From the NCBI GenBank assembly GCA_027452145.1, contig DAIDHB010000107.1, positions 1-48,768 of the forward strand: DNA of 48,768 nt, read 5' to 3'. Shown piece by piece: positions 7,027 through 16,143 of the stretch. The translations under genes and the position numbers were made by a program. The notes below the pieces were generated by a model. It searched no databases and had not been told where the DNA came from. It saw only the letters and a program-made list of their open reading frames with translations. The first letter of the stretch is position 1; each line of letters begins with the position of its first letter. The DNA is from Planctomycetales bacterium. Lineage in GTDB: Bacteria; Planctomycetota; Planctomycetia; Isosphaerales; Isosphaeraceae.

Positions 7027-7335
7027 GGACCGGAATTGGACCGGAATTGGGGACCGGAATTGGTGTCAGTTCATTTTTCCGCGCCGGAATTGGTGTCACG
7101 CCGGAATTGGTGTCAGTTCATTTTTCACGCCGGAATTGGTGTCAGTTCATTTTTCAGGGACCGGAATTGGTGTCAGTTCATTTTTCAGGCCGTCGCTTGC
7201 GTCCCGCCGCCGGTCAGGTCTGGTCCGGACCGAGCACGACCCGGCCGGGCGGGACGGGGACCGGAATTGGTGTCGCCGGAATTGGTGTCAGTTCATTTTT
7301 CAGGGACCGGAATTGGTGTCAGTTCATTTTTCAGG
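7027..7335. repeat. Cluster of ~28-base CCGGAATTGGTGTCAGTT repeats
   Basis: The unit CCGGAATTGGTGTCAGTTCA followed by TTTTTC occurs in full about six times (starting near 7054, 7101, 7130, 7160, 7276 and 7306). Truncated copies start near 7030, 7041, 7084 and 7260. Copies abut or are separated by a few bases, with no unique spacers. The unit is A+T-richer than its surroundings. The remaining sequence up to the Uma2 start at 7622 holds no supported gene. Confidence 0.85.
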
Positions 7336-7405
7336 CCGTCGCTTGCGTCCCGCCGCCGGTCAGGTCTGGTCCGGACCGAGCACGACCCGGCCGGGCGGGA
7401 CGGGG
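7129..7405. repeat. 131-base perfect direct repeat, period 146
   Basis: Bases 7129-7259 recur at 7275-7405. Each copy contains two of the 28-base units followed by a unique-looking GC-rich segment starting GGCCGTCGCTTGCG. I see no difference between the copies, so the duplication is recent or maintained by recombination. Confidence 0.85.
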
Positions 7406-7621
7406 GGTTCCGGCGGACGGGGGCCGAGCGGGCGGGGCGGCGGAGGTCTTCGGCGGCCTGGCGAGGCAATGCCGCGACGGTTTGGACCGCGCTTGACCGG
7501 GAGCAACGCCCGTCCTACGCTGTCGGAATGGACACCATGCCGACGAGCGACGCTGTCGAGGACAGGACAGGGGGCTGACGCCCCCGCTCGCCTTTCGGAG
7601 CAGACTCTCGGGAGAGTCCCG

Positions 7622-8233
7622 ATGTCGACGACCGCGACCTTGATGCCCCCGCCGGGCGGGCCGACCTGGATTCCGTCGGCTCTCTACCGGCTGACCGTGG
7701 ATGAGTACCAGGCGATGGTGGCGTCAGGCGCGTTCCGGGGCCGGCGGCGCCTGAACCTCGTCAACGGGCTGCTGGTGGAGCGGATGACTCAGAACCCCCC
7801 GCACGTGATCGCGACCGACCAGTGCCACGACCAGCTCGTCCGGGTCCTTCCGCCCGGCTGGCACGTGCGCTCGGCGCACCCAGTCGTGCTCCCGGGTCAG
7901 GCCAGTGCCCCCGAGCCCGATCAGTGCGTTGTTCGAGGGACCAAGAAGGATTACCTCAAGGGCCATCCCGGACCGGCGGACATCGCGCTCGTCGCCGAGG
8001 TCGCCGATTCGAGCCTGACCGATGACCGCGCCTATGCCGCGAACGTCTACGGCCCGGCGGGTATTCCTGTGTACTGGATCGTCAACCTGATCGATCGTCA
8101 GGTTGAGGTGTATACCCAGCCGCAGGCGGATGGCTACGGAGCCCGCGCCGTGTTCGGGCCGGGGCAGACCGTCCCCGTGGAGATCGACGGCAGGCAGGTC
8201 GGCGCGATCGTCGTCGACGATCTGCTGCCCTGA
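7622..8233 (+). CDS. Uma2-family (DUF820) protein, catalytic lysine apparently replaced
   Basis: A 203-residue member of the Uma2 family, PD-(D/E)xK-fold proteins of uncertain biological role that are heavily expanded in planctomycetes and cyanobacteria. Features seen: LYRLTVDEYQAMVASGAF and LVNGLLVERM at the start, EPDQCVV with D100, IALVAEVADSS with E126, then IPVYWIVNL and a C-terminal beta segment. In the usual DRxxKxxxYAxAGIPEYW motif the lysine position holds alanine (A139 in DRAYAANVY), and EYW has become VYW. Nuclease activity is therefore doubtful. The ATG at 7622 follows a GGGAGAG ribosome-binding stretch. Alone between repeats and a convergent gene. Confidence 0.8.
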   Translation: MSTTATLMPPPGGPTWIPSALYRLTVDEYQAMVASGAFRGRRRLNLVNGLLVERMTQNPPHVIATDQCHDQLVRVLPPGWHVRSAHPVVLPGQASAPEPDQCVVRGTKKDYLKGHPGPADIALVAEVADSSLTDDRAYAANVYGPAGIPVYWIVNLIDRQVEVYTQPQADGYGARAVFGPGQTVPVEIDGRQVGAIVVDDLLP

Positions 8234-8582
8234 GAGGGCGTGCGGAATTGATGGTGGCTCGTTTTCCGACCGGGATCGGACCGGGTCCGTGGTAGGTCAG
8301 GCTCTCAGCCTGACGCGGGTCCCGGCGGACCGTCGGGGCCGACCCGCAAGTTGACGCGAGTTCGGGCGGACGGGGCCGGCGCGGGCCAGTACCGGGCGGT
8401 TCGGAACGGGTCAGGCTGGAAAGCCTGACCTACGACGGGGCGGGCTGCGGAGTGGCCTCGATTATCGTGGGACGGGCCGGTCGAGGCCGCGGTGTTCCGC
8501 GACCGACCAGACCGGTTGCTCCAGGTCGAGCCCGACCCCGAGTCCGGCATGATCCGGCCCGTGCGTCTCGGGAAGGAACAGG
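8234..8582. other. Intergenic region with inverted GTAGGTCAGGC repeats
   Basis: Between two convergent genes. GTAGGTCAGGCTCTCAGCCT (from 8292) and its near reverse complement ending at 8433 form an inverted pair about 95 bases apart. Each copy is itself a small palindrome (GTCAGGCT/AGCCTGAC). Such elements recur in planctomycete genomes and could act as bidirectional terminators here. A short open frame at 8453-8590 has no recognisable domain. Confidence 0.6.
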
Positions 8583-10847
8583 TCATCCGCTGCGAATCGC
8601 ACTCTTCTCGAGAAGTGTCACCAGTTCGCGCGCGAACCGCCGGCCATCGCAGAGCGGCGACGCGGCCATGCGTTCCCGCAGGCTCGAGCGCAGCGCCGCG
8701 AGGCGGTCCGGAGCGTTTGCCAGCGCGGCGGCCAGCTCGACGTATTCGTCCAGGCTTCCGGCGATCGTCTCCGTCAGGATTACCTGCGTCAGGTGGCTCA
8801 GCGTGTGGCGGCTGGCGAAGGTCGCTCCGGGAAAGGTGACGACCGGCACGCCCATCCAGAGCGCCTCGCACGTCGTCGCGCTGCCGGAGAACGGGAACGT
8901 GTCCAGCACCAGATCCACGTCGGCGTAGGTCGCCAGGTAGTCCGAGTACGTGCTCCACGGCCGGAGGTCGAGCCGCGCCGGCCCCACGCCAGCAGCCGCG
9001 AAGTGGCCGAGGAACCGGCCTCGCACGATCGGGTCGCCGAGGCCGCGGTATTTCCAGATCATCCGGGCGTCCGGGGTTTTGTTCAGGATGCGTGCCCAGG
9101 CCGCTACCACTTCGGGCGTGACCTTCGCCGGGTTGCTGAAGCTGCCGAATGTTGGAAAACCGCTCGACAGGCACGGCGGCTGCCCGACCGCGGGCGCCGA
9201 GGCGGGCGGGTCGTAGCAGAGATAACCGTCGGGCATCCGCAGCACCCGTTCGCGGTGAAATCGCTCGTCACCGGGCGGGATCACCAGCCGATCCGCAATC
9301 AGGTCATCCATCGCCGACAGGCCGGTGGTCCCCTCGTATCCGATCCAGGTAACCTGCACCGGCGCGGCCCGTCGGGCAAAGACCAGCAGGCGATTGCGGG
9401 CCGTATGGCCGGCGAGGTCGAACAGGACATCGATCCGATCGGCCCGGATGGTTTCGGTCAGGCGCTCGTCGGACACGCCGAGGACGTCGCGCCAGGCCGT
9501 CGCCGCGGCCTGGAGGCGATGCGTCAGGTCGTCCTTGACCGCACGGTCCGAGTAGCAGACCGTTTCAACTCCCTCCGACGCGAGGTTCTCGAGCACGCGG
9601 ACCAGGAACGAGCCGACCGGGTGCCGGCCCAGGTCGGGCGAGACGAAGCCCAGGCGGAGCGGGCCGGAACGGATCGTGATCGGCTGCGATACCCGCGCGG
9701 CCGGCGCCACACGAGCGGCGTGCCGGCGGTCGAACTCGGCATGGGCGTCCGCCAGGTCCGCCGGCGTGAGCCCCGCGACATACTGCATCGTATAGAGCAA
9801 GTTGCTGTGCGCCGTCGTCTGCCCGGGGTTTAGCTCGATCGCTCGGCGGTAGCAGGTGAGCGCCTCGTCCAGCAGCCCCTGGTCCCGCAGCGCGTTGCCC
9901 AGGTTGTTGTGCGCCGCGGCGAGATCGGGCCGCAGGGCGAGCGCTCGTTGATAGCACTCGACCGCGGCCTGGAGCTCGCCCCGGTTCTTCAGCGCGTTGC
10001 CAAGGTCGACATACCCCTCGGCCAGGTCCGGCTGAAGCTCGAGTGCGAGGCGGAAGGACCAGACGGCCTCGTCCAGCCTGCCGAGATCGCCCAGCGCGAG
10101 TCCCAGGTTGTAGTGCGCGGCGGCAAAATCGGACCGGGATGCGAGCGCCTGTCGGTAGCTTTCGACCGACTCCTCGAGCCGGCCGGCTGCGCGCAGGGCG
10201 TTGCCCAGATTATTCCAGGCCTCGGCGAATGCCGGCCGCAGCGCGACGGCTCGCCGATAGGCGTCGATCGCCGCGGCGCGGTCGCCAATCTCGTCGAGCG
10301 CGACGGCCAGGCTGTACTGGGCGGCGGCCAGGTCCGGCCGGAGCGCGACGGCGCGCCGCAGGCAGTCGATGGCCGCGGCCGGCTCGCCGCGAGCCCGCAG
10401 CACGCGGCCAAGGTTGCCGAATGCCTCGGCGAATTCCGGACGAATCGCCAGCGCCCGGCGATAGCAGTCGATGGCTTCGTCCGTCTTCCCCTGGGTTTCG
10501 AGCGCGGTGCCAAGGTTATTGCGGGCCTCGGCCGAATCGGGCTGTAGCGCGACCGCGCGTCGCAGCACCGACTCGGCGTCTGCCGGCCGGCCGAGCTCGC
10601 GCAACACGTTGCCCAGGTTCGCCAGCGCGTCGGGCCAGTCGGGTCGCAGTGCGAGTGCGCTCTGAAAGGATTGCACGGCCATTGCCGGCCGGCCTGTCTG
10701 CGCCTGCACCAGTCCCAGCAGATGGAACGCGTCGGCGTTCGAGGGATCGGCTTCCCGCATGCGCTGATAGATCGCCTCGGCCGCCCCGAGCCGGCCGGCC
10801 CGGTGGTGCTCGATCGCGATGGCCAGAGCCTCGGTGGTCGTGCTCAT
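8583..10847 (-). CDS. TPR-repeat O-GlcNAc transferase-like (SPINDLY-type) glycosyltransferase
   Basis: A 754-residue protein. Residues 1 to ~345 form about ten consecutive 34-residue TPR units (consensus A..NLG.AL...G..DEA...YR.AL.L.P.). The rest is a Glyco_transf_41 catalytic region with DVLFDLAGHTARNRL, QVTWIGYEGTTGL, FGSFSNPAKVTPEVVAAW and DTFPFSGSATTCEALWMG, the UDP-sugar-binding half of O-GlcNAc-transferase-like enzymes. It probably adds a sugar to Ser/Thr of proteins bound by the TPR superhelix. Bacterial targets are unknown. I chose the ATG at 10847 (MSTTTEALAIAIEHH) because the TPR series begins at once; a GTG at 10898 would add 17 unconserved residues. A remnant of a paralogue lies at 3770-3860. 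Confidence 0.85.
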   Translation of the reverse strand: MSTTTEALAIAIEHHRAGRLGAAEAIYQRMREADPSNADAFHLLGLVQAQTGRPAMAVQSFQSALALRPDWPDALANLGNVLRELGRPADAESVLRRAVALQPDSAEARNNLGTALETQGKTDEAIDCYRRALAIRPEFAEAFGNLGRVLRARGEPAAAIDCLRRAVALRPDLAAAQYSLAVALDEIGDRAAAIDAYRRAVALRPAFAEAWNNLGNALRAAGRLEESVESYRQALASRSDFAAAHYNLGLALGDLGRLDEAVWSFRLALELQPDLAEGYVDLGNALKNRGELQAAVECYQRALALRPDLAAAHNNLGNALRDQGLLDEALTCYRRAIELNPGQTTAHSNLLYTMQYVAGLTPADLADAHAEFDRRHAARVAPAARVSQPITIRSGPLRLGFVSPDLGRHPVGSFLVRVLENLASEGVETVCYSDRAVKDDLTHRLQAAATAWRDVLGVSDERLTETIRADRIDVLFDLAGHTARNRLLVFARRAAPVQVTWIGYEGTTGLSAMDDLIADRLVIPPGDERFHRERVLRMPDGYLCYDPPASAPAVGQPPCLSSGFPTFGSFSNPAKVTPEVVAAWARILNKTPDARMIWKYRGLGDPIVRGRFLGHFAAAGVGPARLDLRPWSTYSDYLATYADVDLVLDTFPFSGSATTCEALWMGVPVVTFPGATFASRHTLSHLTQVILTETIAGSLDEYVELAAALANAPDRLAALRSSLRERMAASPLCDGRRFARELVTLLEKSAIRSG

Positions 10848-11214
10848 GTGGGAAGTGTACCGCGACAGGGACGATGCTCCGACGGAGGTTTTGTTCACCC
10901 CGATCGTGACGCCAGGGCGCCCCCCGTTTCATCCCGTCGATGAGCGAGTCTTCCCGCCGTCACACCCATCGACGCCACCTCCCAGGACGCCGTCGAGACG
11001 AAAAATCGGCCACGCCGGGAGTCGTACCTGATCTCACGACGGCACGAAAACCCAGCGCTTTCCCGCATCGCGCCCGCACAAAAGGATCATGCGAGGAACA
11101 CGCGGTTCGGATCGGGATAGCATGCCAGTCGCCGTTCGATTAAACTCCGTTGCTTCCAGCCTCGCCGTCTCGGCTTTGCCTACGCTCGACGCCCCACGCT
11201 CCCGAGGCCGCTTC
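10848..11214. other. Divergent intergenic region
   Basis: About 370 bases between two divergent starts, so promoters in both directions are expected, but I see no hexamer pair I would defend. No gene supported. Confidence 0.4.
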
Positions 11215-12021
11215 ATGCCACTGCGTATCGCCAGGTCGGCCCTCGTCGATCCACGTGCCTCCGTCCACGATGACGCCGAAATCGGGCCCGGTTGCGTCAT
11301 CGGTCCCGAGGTGCGGATCGGCCGGGGCACTCGCCTGGACCGGAACGTTTGCCTGCTGGGCGTGGTCAGCCTCGGCGAATACAACACGATCGGTTCCTTC
11401 GTGGCCATCGGAGGCGACCCGCAGGAAAGCTCCCTTCAGCGTACGGCCAGCGGCGTGGAGATCGGCGATCACAACCAGATCGCCGAGAGGGTCACGATCC
11501 ACCGCGGTACCGAGAAGGGCGACGGCCTCACCAGGATCGGCAGTCACAACCGGTTCGATGACGGGTCGCATGTCGCGCACGACTGCCGAATCGCCGACGG
11601 GGTCTCGATCGGCATCGGCACGATGCTTGCCGGACACGTCCACGTCGAGTCCGACGTGACGGTCGGCGAGAAGGTGGGCATCCACCAGCACGTCACCGTC
11701 GGCACGGGCAGTCACGTTGGCGGCCATTCCAAGATCACGCGGGATGTCCCATGCTTCATGCGGGTCGAGGGAAACCCGCCGGTGGTCCGAGGGGTCAACG
11801 GCCAGGCGCTCAAGGCGCGGGGCTGCACGAGCGAATCGCTAGGCGCGCTGAACGAGGCCCATCGGCTGATCTTCGTGGTCCGGATGAACATCGTTCAGGC
11901 CGCCACCGAGCTCGACGATCGGAATCTGCTGACACCGGAGGTCCTCGTCCTGCTGAAATTCCTCGAGGCGCAGCAGGAAGGAAGCGTCGGCCGCGGGCGT
12001 TACCGTCGGAAGTCGAGCTGA
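11215..12021 (+). CDS. lpxA: Acyl-[ACP]-UDP-N-acetylglucosamine O-acyltransferase
   Basis: A 268-residue left-handed beta-helix acyltransferase catalysing the first step of lipid A synthesis: transfer of a 3-hydroxyacyl chain from ACP to UDP-GlcNAc in the cytosol. Hexapeptide repeats run through residues ~10-190. Diagnostic stretches are the GGDPQESSLQ loop, VEIGDHNQIAERVTIHRGT, and SHVAHDC with the catalytic-base histidine (H122, equivalent to E. coli His125). Further on are LAGHVHV, VGIHQHVTVG and the C-terminal helical part GVNGQALKARGC. Length fits the family. ATG at 11215 precedes the first hexapeptide directly; an upstream start at 11089 adds only low-complexity residues. Not clustered with other lpx genes here. 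Supports a lipid A-containing outer membrane. Confidence 0.92.
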   Translation: MPLRIARSALVDPRASVHDDAEIGPGCVIGPEVRIGRGTRLDRNVCLLGVVSLGEYNTIGSFVAIGGDPQESSLQRTASGVEIGDHNQIAERVTIHRGTEKGDGLTRIGSHNRFDDGSHVAHDCRIADGVSIGIGTMLAGHVHVESDVTVGEKVGIHQHVTVGTGSHVGGHSKITRDVPCFMRVEGNPPVVRGVNGQALKARGCTSESLGALNEAHRLIFVVRMNIVQAATELDDRNLLTPEVLVLLKFLEAQQEGSVGRGRYRRKSS

Positions 12022-12022
12022 G

Positions 12023-12207
12023 AGCTTGTGCAGGAATCGATTCCGAAGGACTTTCGACGATTCTTTCACATCCTTTGAAAGCTTGTACAGGAATCGATTC
12101 CGAAGGACCGAGGTAAGAGAGCGAATCGCTGCGATCGGTTCCTCCGTAGGCTGCTCTGTTGCTCCGCCCTCTGCTCTCCGCTCCTTTTCGACGATCCTTT
12201 CACATCC
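12023..12207. repeat. Interspersed A/B direct repeats with 12-base palindrome
   Basis: Element A (AGCTTGTrCAGGAATCGATT...) occurs at 12023-12051 and 12080-12108 and contains the perfect palindrome GGAATCGATTCC. Element B (TTTCGACGATyCTTTCACAT...) occurs at 12052-12074 and 12186-12207. Order is A-B-A'-B'. They fill most of the gap between lpxA and the photolyase gene. No gene is supported in 12208-12435. Confidence 0.75.
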
Positions 12208-12435
12208 TCTGAGACACGTGGGTCATCGGTGCTCCTTCGGGCGAGACCGCCGAACATCCGTAGCGGCGGGATCAAACCGGGGTCCCTCGTCCGGAAGTCA
12301 GAGATATGTTCGGCTCCGAACCGGATCCTCCCGAAACCCGGGTCGCCCCCGGGCGGACCCTGGACGGCGCGCCTACCATAAGACCTTGTGGCGAGGGAGT
12401 CATCTTGCGATGGGGCCGCCGGGAGAGGAGCCGAC

Positions 12436-13851
12436 GTGGACAGGCTGGAACGCTTGCTGGGCCCGCATCCTCGCCTCCGGGCCGCGCGGCCGGGGCTGCC
12501 CGAGCCCGGGGGTCGCAGCGTCGTCTACTGGATGCAGCGAGCGCAGCGGGGCGTCGACAACGGGGCGCTCAACCTGGCCGTCGCGGTGGGCAATGCGATG
12601 GGCCTGCCCGTGCTGGTGGCGTTCGGCCTGACCGCTGACTATCCCGGAGCCCAGCGCCGGCATTACCGGTTCCTGGTCGACGGGCTGGTCGACGTCGAGG
12701 ACGACCTGCGACGTCGAGGGATCCCGCTGGTCGTCCGGCTCGGGAGTCCGGACGCGGTCGTGCCCGCCCTCGCGCGGGAGGCCGGCGCCGCCATCGTGAT
12801 CGGCGACGAGAACCCGGTGCGGGTTGGGCAGCAGTGGCGCGATCGGGTCGCCCGCGAGCTGCGCGTGCCGTTCTACCTGGTGGATGCGGACGTCGTGGTG
12901 CCGAGCTCGCACTTCCCGACCGAGGAATACGCGGCGCGGACGATCCGGCCCAGGATCCACCGGCTGCTCGGCGAGTACCTGCGGCCGATCCCGGACCACC
13001 CGGCGAGAGTGAAATGGGACGAACCGCCGGCCGGCGAGGCGATCGATCCGGATCGGCTGATGGAGGCGCTGCGGGTCGGCGGTGTGGCCGAGGTCTCCGG
13101 GTATCGGGGCGGCTCGCGCGAGGCAAAGCGTCGGCTGCGCCAGTTCATCGAGCACCGGCTGCCGCGGTATGCCGAGGAGCGCAACGAGCCGACACCCTAT
13201 TCCACCAGCGAGCTGTCGGCGCACCTGCACTTCGGCCAGATCAGCCCGATCGCGATCGCGCTGGCCGTCTCGCGAAGCGAGGCCCCGCGGGAGGATATCG
13301 ACGCTTACCTCGAGGAGCTGATCGTCCGGCGCGAGCTGTCGGTCAACTTCGTGGCACGGAACCGGGACCACGACCGGCTCGCGGGCTGCCCCGACTGGGC
13401 GCGGCGGACGCTCGCCGCGCACGCCGGTGATCCCAGGCCGGCGATCTACTCGGCGCGTCAGCTCGAGGCGGCCGAGACGCACGACCCGCTCTGGAACGCC
13501 GCACAGCTCGAGATGGTGCTGACCGGCCGGATGCACAACTATCTGAGGATGTACTGGGCCAAGAAGATCCTCGAGTGGACGCCCGACGCCGAGACGGCGT
13601 TCTCGATCGCGCTGGACCTGAACGACCGTTATGAGATGGACGGCCGCGACCCGAACGGATACGCCGGAGTCGCCTGGGCGATCGGCGGCAAGCACGACCG
13701 CCCCTGGCCCGAGCGGCCGATCTTCGGCACCGTCCGGTTCATGAGTTACGAGAGCACCCGGCGCAAGTTCGACTCGGCCGCGTACATCGCGCGGGTCGAG
13801 GCCATCCGTCGTGGCGGAATTGCCCACGATCCTGATTCCGCCGGCCGATGA
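12436..13851 (+). CDS. phr: Deoxyribodipyrimidine photo-lyase, class II
   Basis: A 471-residue FAD enzyme that splits cyclobutane pyrimidine dimers using light. The N-terminal half is the photolyase alpha/beta domain (SVVYWMQRAQRGVDNGAL, LPVLVAFGL, YRFLVDGLVDVEDDL). The C-terminal helical half carries class II hallmarks: GRMHNYLRMYWAKKILEW, LNDRYEMDGRDPNGYAGVAW, AIGGKHDRPWPERPIFG and VRFMSYESTRRKFD. The GTG at 12436 has GGGAGAGGAG five bases upstream and gives a normal N-terminus; another GTG at 12388 adds 16 unlikely residues. Its stop codon abuts the stop codon of the convergent DUF4159 gene without a gap. Confidence 0.9.
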   Translation: MDRLERLLGPHPRLRAARPGLPEPGGRSVVYWMQRAQRGVDNGALNLAVAVGNAMGLPVLVAFGLTADYPGAQRRHYRFLVDGLVDVEDDLRRRGIPLVVRLGSPDAVVPALAREAGAAIVIGDENPVRVGQQWRDRVARELRVPFYLVDADVVVPSSHFPTEEYAARTIRPRIHRLLGEYLRPIPDHPARVKWDEPPAGEAIDPDRLMEALRVGGVAEVSGYRGGSREAKRRLRQFIEHRLPRYAEERNEPTPYSTSELSAHLHFGQISPIAIALAVSRSEAPREDIDAYLEELIVRRELSVNFVARNRDHDRLAGCPDWARRTLAAHAGDPRPAIYSARQLEAAETHDPLWNAAQLEMVLTGRMHNYLRMYWAKKILEWTPDAETAFSIALDLNDRYEMDGRDPNGYAGVAWAIGGKHDRPWPERPIFGTVRFMSYESTRRKFDSAAYIARVEAIRRGGIAHDPDSAGR

Positions 13852-16143
13852 TCAGGGCAGCGTCGAGTACATGACGATGTTGCCGGCGATATGGACGGCG
13901 CTCTCGTAGGTGTACCCCTTGCAGTCGATGCCCGAGTGACGTTCCAGGGCGCAGCCGAGGTCGAGCTTCGAGTAGATGATGACCCAGTGGCCGTCGACCT
14001 TGACGCCCTCGAGCTGGGGGAAGTCCTTGCGGCCGCCGGCGGCCCTGGTGTATTGCGAATCCTTGAGGTTGAAGCCGCCCTGGAGGTTGTACAGCTCGTC
14101 ATTATTGGGGATGGGGACGAGTTTGTTATTGGGCAGGAGCTGGGCGACGAAGTTGCGGAAGGCGGCGTCGAAGGCCGGGCTGCCGCAGGCGGCATCGGCG
14201 AAGATCGTGCCGCCGGTCTCGAGGTGCTTGCGCAGGGCGTCGAGGTCCTCCTTGGGGAACGCGAGCGCCCCGCGGCCGTGGATATAGATCAGCGGATAGT
14301 TGATCAGGTCGGTGTTGCGGGGGAACAGGTCCTTCTGCTTGAGCACGACGTCGAAGCCGAACGGCGGCTTGCGGAGGGCGTCCATCAGGTTGGGGATGGC
14401 CTGGGGCGCGATGTTCCAGTCGCCCGCGTGCATCAGCTTGGCGACCCGCAGGGCGCCGCGCTTGGGGGTCTCCTCGCCCTTGCCGCGGACCTCACGGACG
14501 ACCAGCTTGTCGGCTGGCATCTCGCGGCCCGTGACGTAGTCCACGATGTTCTGGCCGATCCTCACCGCGTTGTCCACGGCCGGTTTCTTGCGGTTGTGCT
14601 CCATCTGGTTCCAGTAGCACGACAGGTCGCGCGGCGAGTAGATCGCGACGGTCCGGCAGCCGTGCTCGATGCCGAAGAGCGGGTGCCTCTCGGGGTCGAG
14701 GTCCCAGCGGGCACGCCACACCGGATGCTCGGGCGGGAGCGGGCGGAGCTGGTACTCATCCTCCGGAAAGATCTCCTTGATCAGCCGGCGGAAGCCGCGG
14801 TCGAACTCGGCCTCGCCGCAGCAGGCGTCGGCGAGCAGGAAGCCGCCCTGGTCGATGTACTCACGGATCCGATCGCGGGCGGCGGCGGAGAACTCGGGCA
14901 CGCGATGGCCGTTGAAGAACAGGATCGGCGCCTGGAGCAGGTCCTGCACGGTGGCGCTCGAGGGGTCGACGAGCTGCCAGGTCAGCAGGTTCCTCCAGTC
15001 CTTCGACACCGTGTCGACGAGGTTGCGCACGTCGTCCGGGTCGTTGTTCCAGTCCCCCATCGGCTGATGCACCAGCTTGTTGATGAGCACCGGCGCGCGC
15101 CCCTTGGCCAGGAAGAGAAGAGCGAAGCTGGTGGCGACCAGCTCGTTCTCCTGGCCGGCGCCACGCCAGAAGCCCGAGAGCGGCTGCTGCTGATGGACCA
15201 GCTCCTCGGCGCCCAGGCGATACCAGTCGTTGCGGCCGAAGAAGCGCACGCCCGCCAGCCGGCCGGCGCGCTCCATGCCGTAGAGGTAGTAGAATTTCCA
15301 GATCTGTCCCTGGCCGAAGTTCTGCCCGACCTCGAAGTTGCGGGCCAGCCAGTCGAGGCCCTTTCTGAGATGGATGTTCTGCGTCCCTCGGCCGCAATTG
15401 ACGATCTTCTCGCCCTGGAGGTACTCCTGCCCCTGGAAGCGCCTCAAGCCGCTGATGATCAGGCTCGAGATGCCCGCGCACGTCATGCTGCCGCTGGAGA
15501 TCGGCGAATCGGGGTGATAGGCCCAGCTCCCGTCGCGCTTCTGCGTCTGCTCGAAGTACATGCGGGACAGGGCCCAGACCTCGGGCTTGACCGGGACGCC
15601 GGCCTCGCTGGCGGTGTACAGGCCGAGCAGGGCGTACTGGGTATTCGAGTTGTCGCCGTTGCGATTCTTGCCGTCGGTGTAGGTCCAGGTCCCCGGCCAG
15701 TAGACGTTGTCACCCGGCTTGATCTGCGCCCGCTCGAGCCAGTCGACGTTGGCGGCGATGCGCAGGCGGTCCTGCTCGGGCTCGGCGGCCGCGAAGACCA
15801 TGGTCTGGAGGCCGATCGCGTAGGTGCTGCGCAGGTCGTCGGGGCTGAGCCTGCGGAGGAGCTCCAGAGCCCGGCGGATCGACGGCGAGTCGACCGGCTC
15901 GCCCGCGGTGAGCAGGGCCAGGGTGCACAGGCTGGTCATCCCGGATCGCGAGTCGCCGTCGATGTCCGGCCAGGAGCCGTCGTCGCGCTGCTGGGACTTC
16001 AGGAACCGGATCCCGTCGCGGATCGCACGCTCGACCTCCTCGCGGGTGACACCCGCCGGCGCGGGACGGGCGACGCCCACCACCACGGCGAAAATCAGGG
16101 CCGCAATGATGGCGCGGCCCGCGATCCCAGAGGCGCGAATCAT
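13852..16143 (-). CDS. Exported protein with terpenoid-cyclase-like repeats and two DUF4159 domains
   Basis: A 763-residue protein with an N-terminal signal segment (hydrophobic residues 9-24, AxA at 28-30). Residues ~33-340 form an alpha-toroid of the prenyltransferase/squalene-cyclase type with QRDDGSWPD and KRDGSWAYHP repeats, likely a binding scaffold since cyclase catalytic motifs are not evident. Two DUF4159 units follow: ~365-545 (ILFFNGHRVPEFS, GGFLLADACCGEAEFDRGFR, HPLFGIEHGCRTVAIYSPRD) and ~560-760 (LIYIHGRGALAFPKEDLDAL, GGTIFADAACGSPAFDAAFR, VIIYSKLDLGCALERH). DUF4159 has a glutamine-amidotransferase-like fold in many planctomycete cell-surface proteins. It lies near the moxR/VWA cluster, with which such proteins are often found. 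Function unknown. Confidence 0.8.
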   Translation of the reverse strand: MIRASGIAGRAIIAALIFAVVVGVARPAPAGVTREEVERAIRDGIRFLKSQQRDDGSWPDIDGDSRSGMTSLCTLALLTAGEPVDSPSIRRALELLRRLSPDDLRSTYAIGLQTMVFAAAEPEQDRLRIAANVDWLERAQIKPGDNVYWPGTWTYTDGKNRNGDNSNTQYALLGLYTASEAGVPVKPEVWALSRMYFEQTQKRDGSWAYHPDSPISSGSMTCAGISSLIISGLRRFQGQEYLQGEKIVNCGRGTQNIHLRKGLDWLARNFEVGQNFGQGQIWKFYYLYGMERAGRLAGVRFFGRNDWYRLGAEELVHQQQPLSGFWRGAGQENELVATSFALLFLAKGRAPVLINKLVHQPMGDWNNDPDDVRNLVDTVSKDWRNLLTWQLVDPSSATVQDLLQAPILFFNGHRVPEFSAAARDRIREYIDQGGFLLADACCGEAEFDRGFRRLIKEIFPEDEYQLRPLPPEHPVWRARWDLDPERHPLFGIEHGCRTVAIYSPRDLSCYWNQMEHNRKKPAVDNAVRIGQNIVDYVTGREMPADKLVVREVRGKGEETPKRGALRVAKLMHAGDWNIAPQAIPNLMDALRKPPFGFDVVLKQKDLFPRNTDLINYPLIYIHGRGALAFPKEDLDALRKHLETGGTIFADAACGSPAFDAAFRNFVAQLLPNNKLVPIPNNDELYNLQGGFNLKDSQYTRAAGGRKDFPQLEGVKVDGHWVIIYSKLDLGCALERHSGIDCKGYTYESAVHIAGNIVMYSTLP

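Noticed and set aside
7027..7335. Possible CRISPR array formed by the ~28-base repeats
   Set aside because: Copies abut or are spaced by a few bases, several are truncated, and no unique 30-40-base spacers or cas genes are present.
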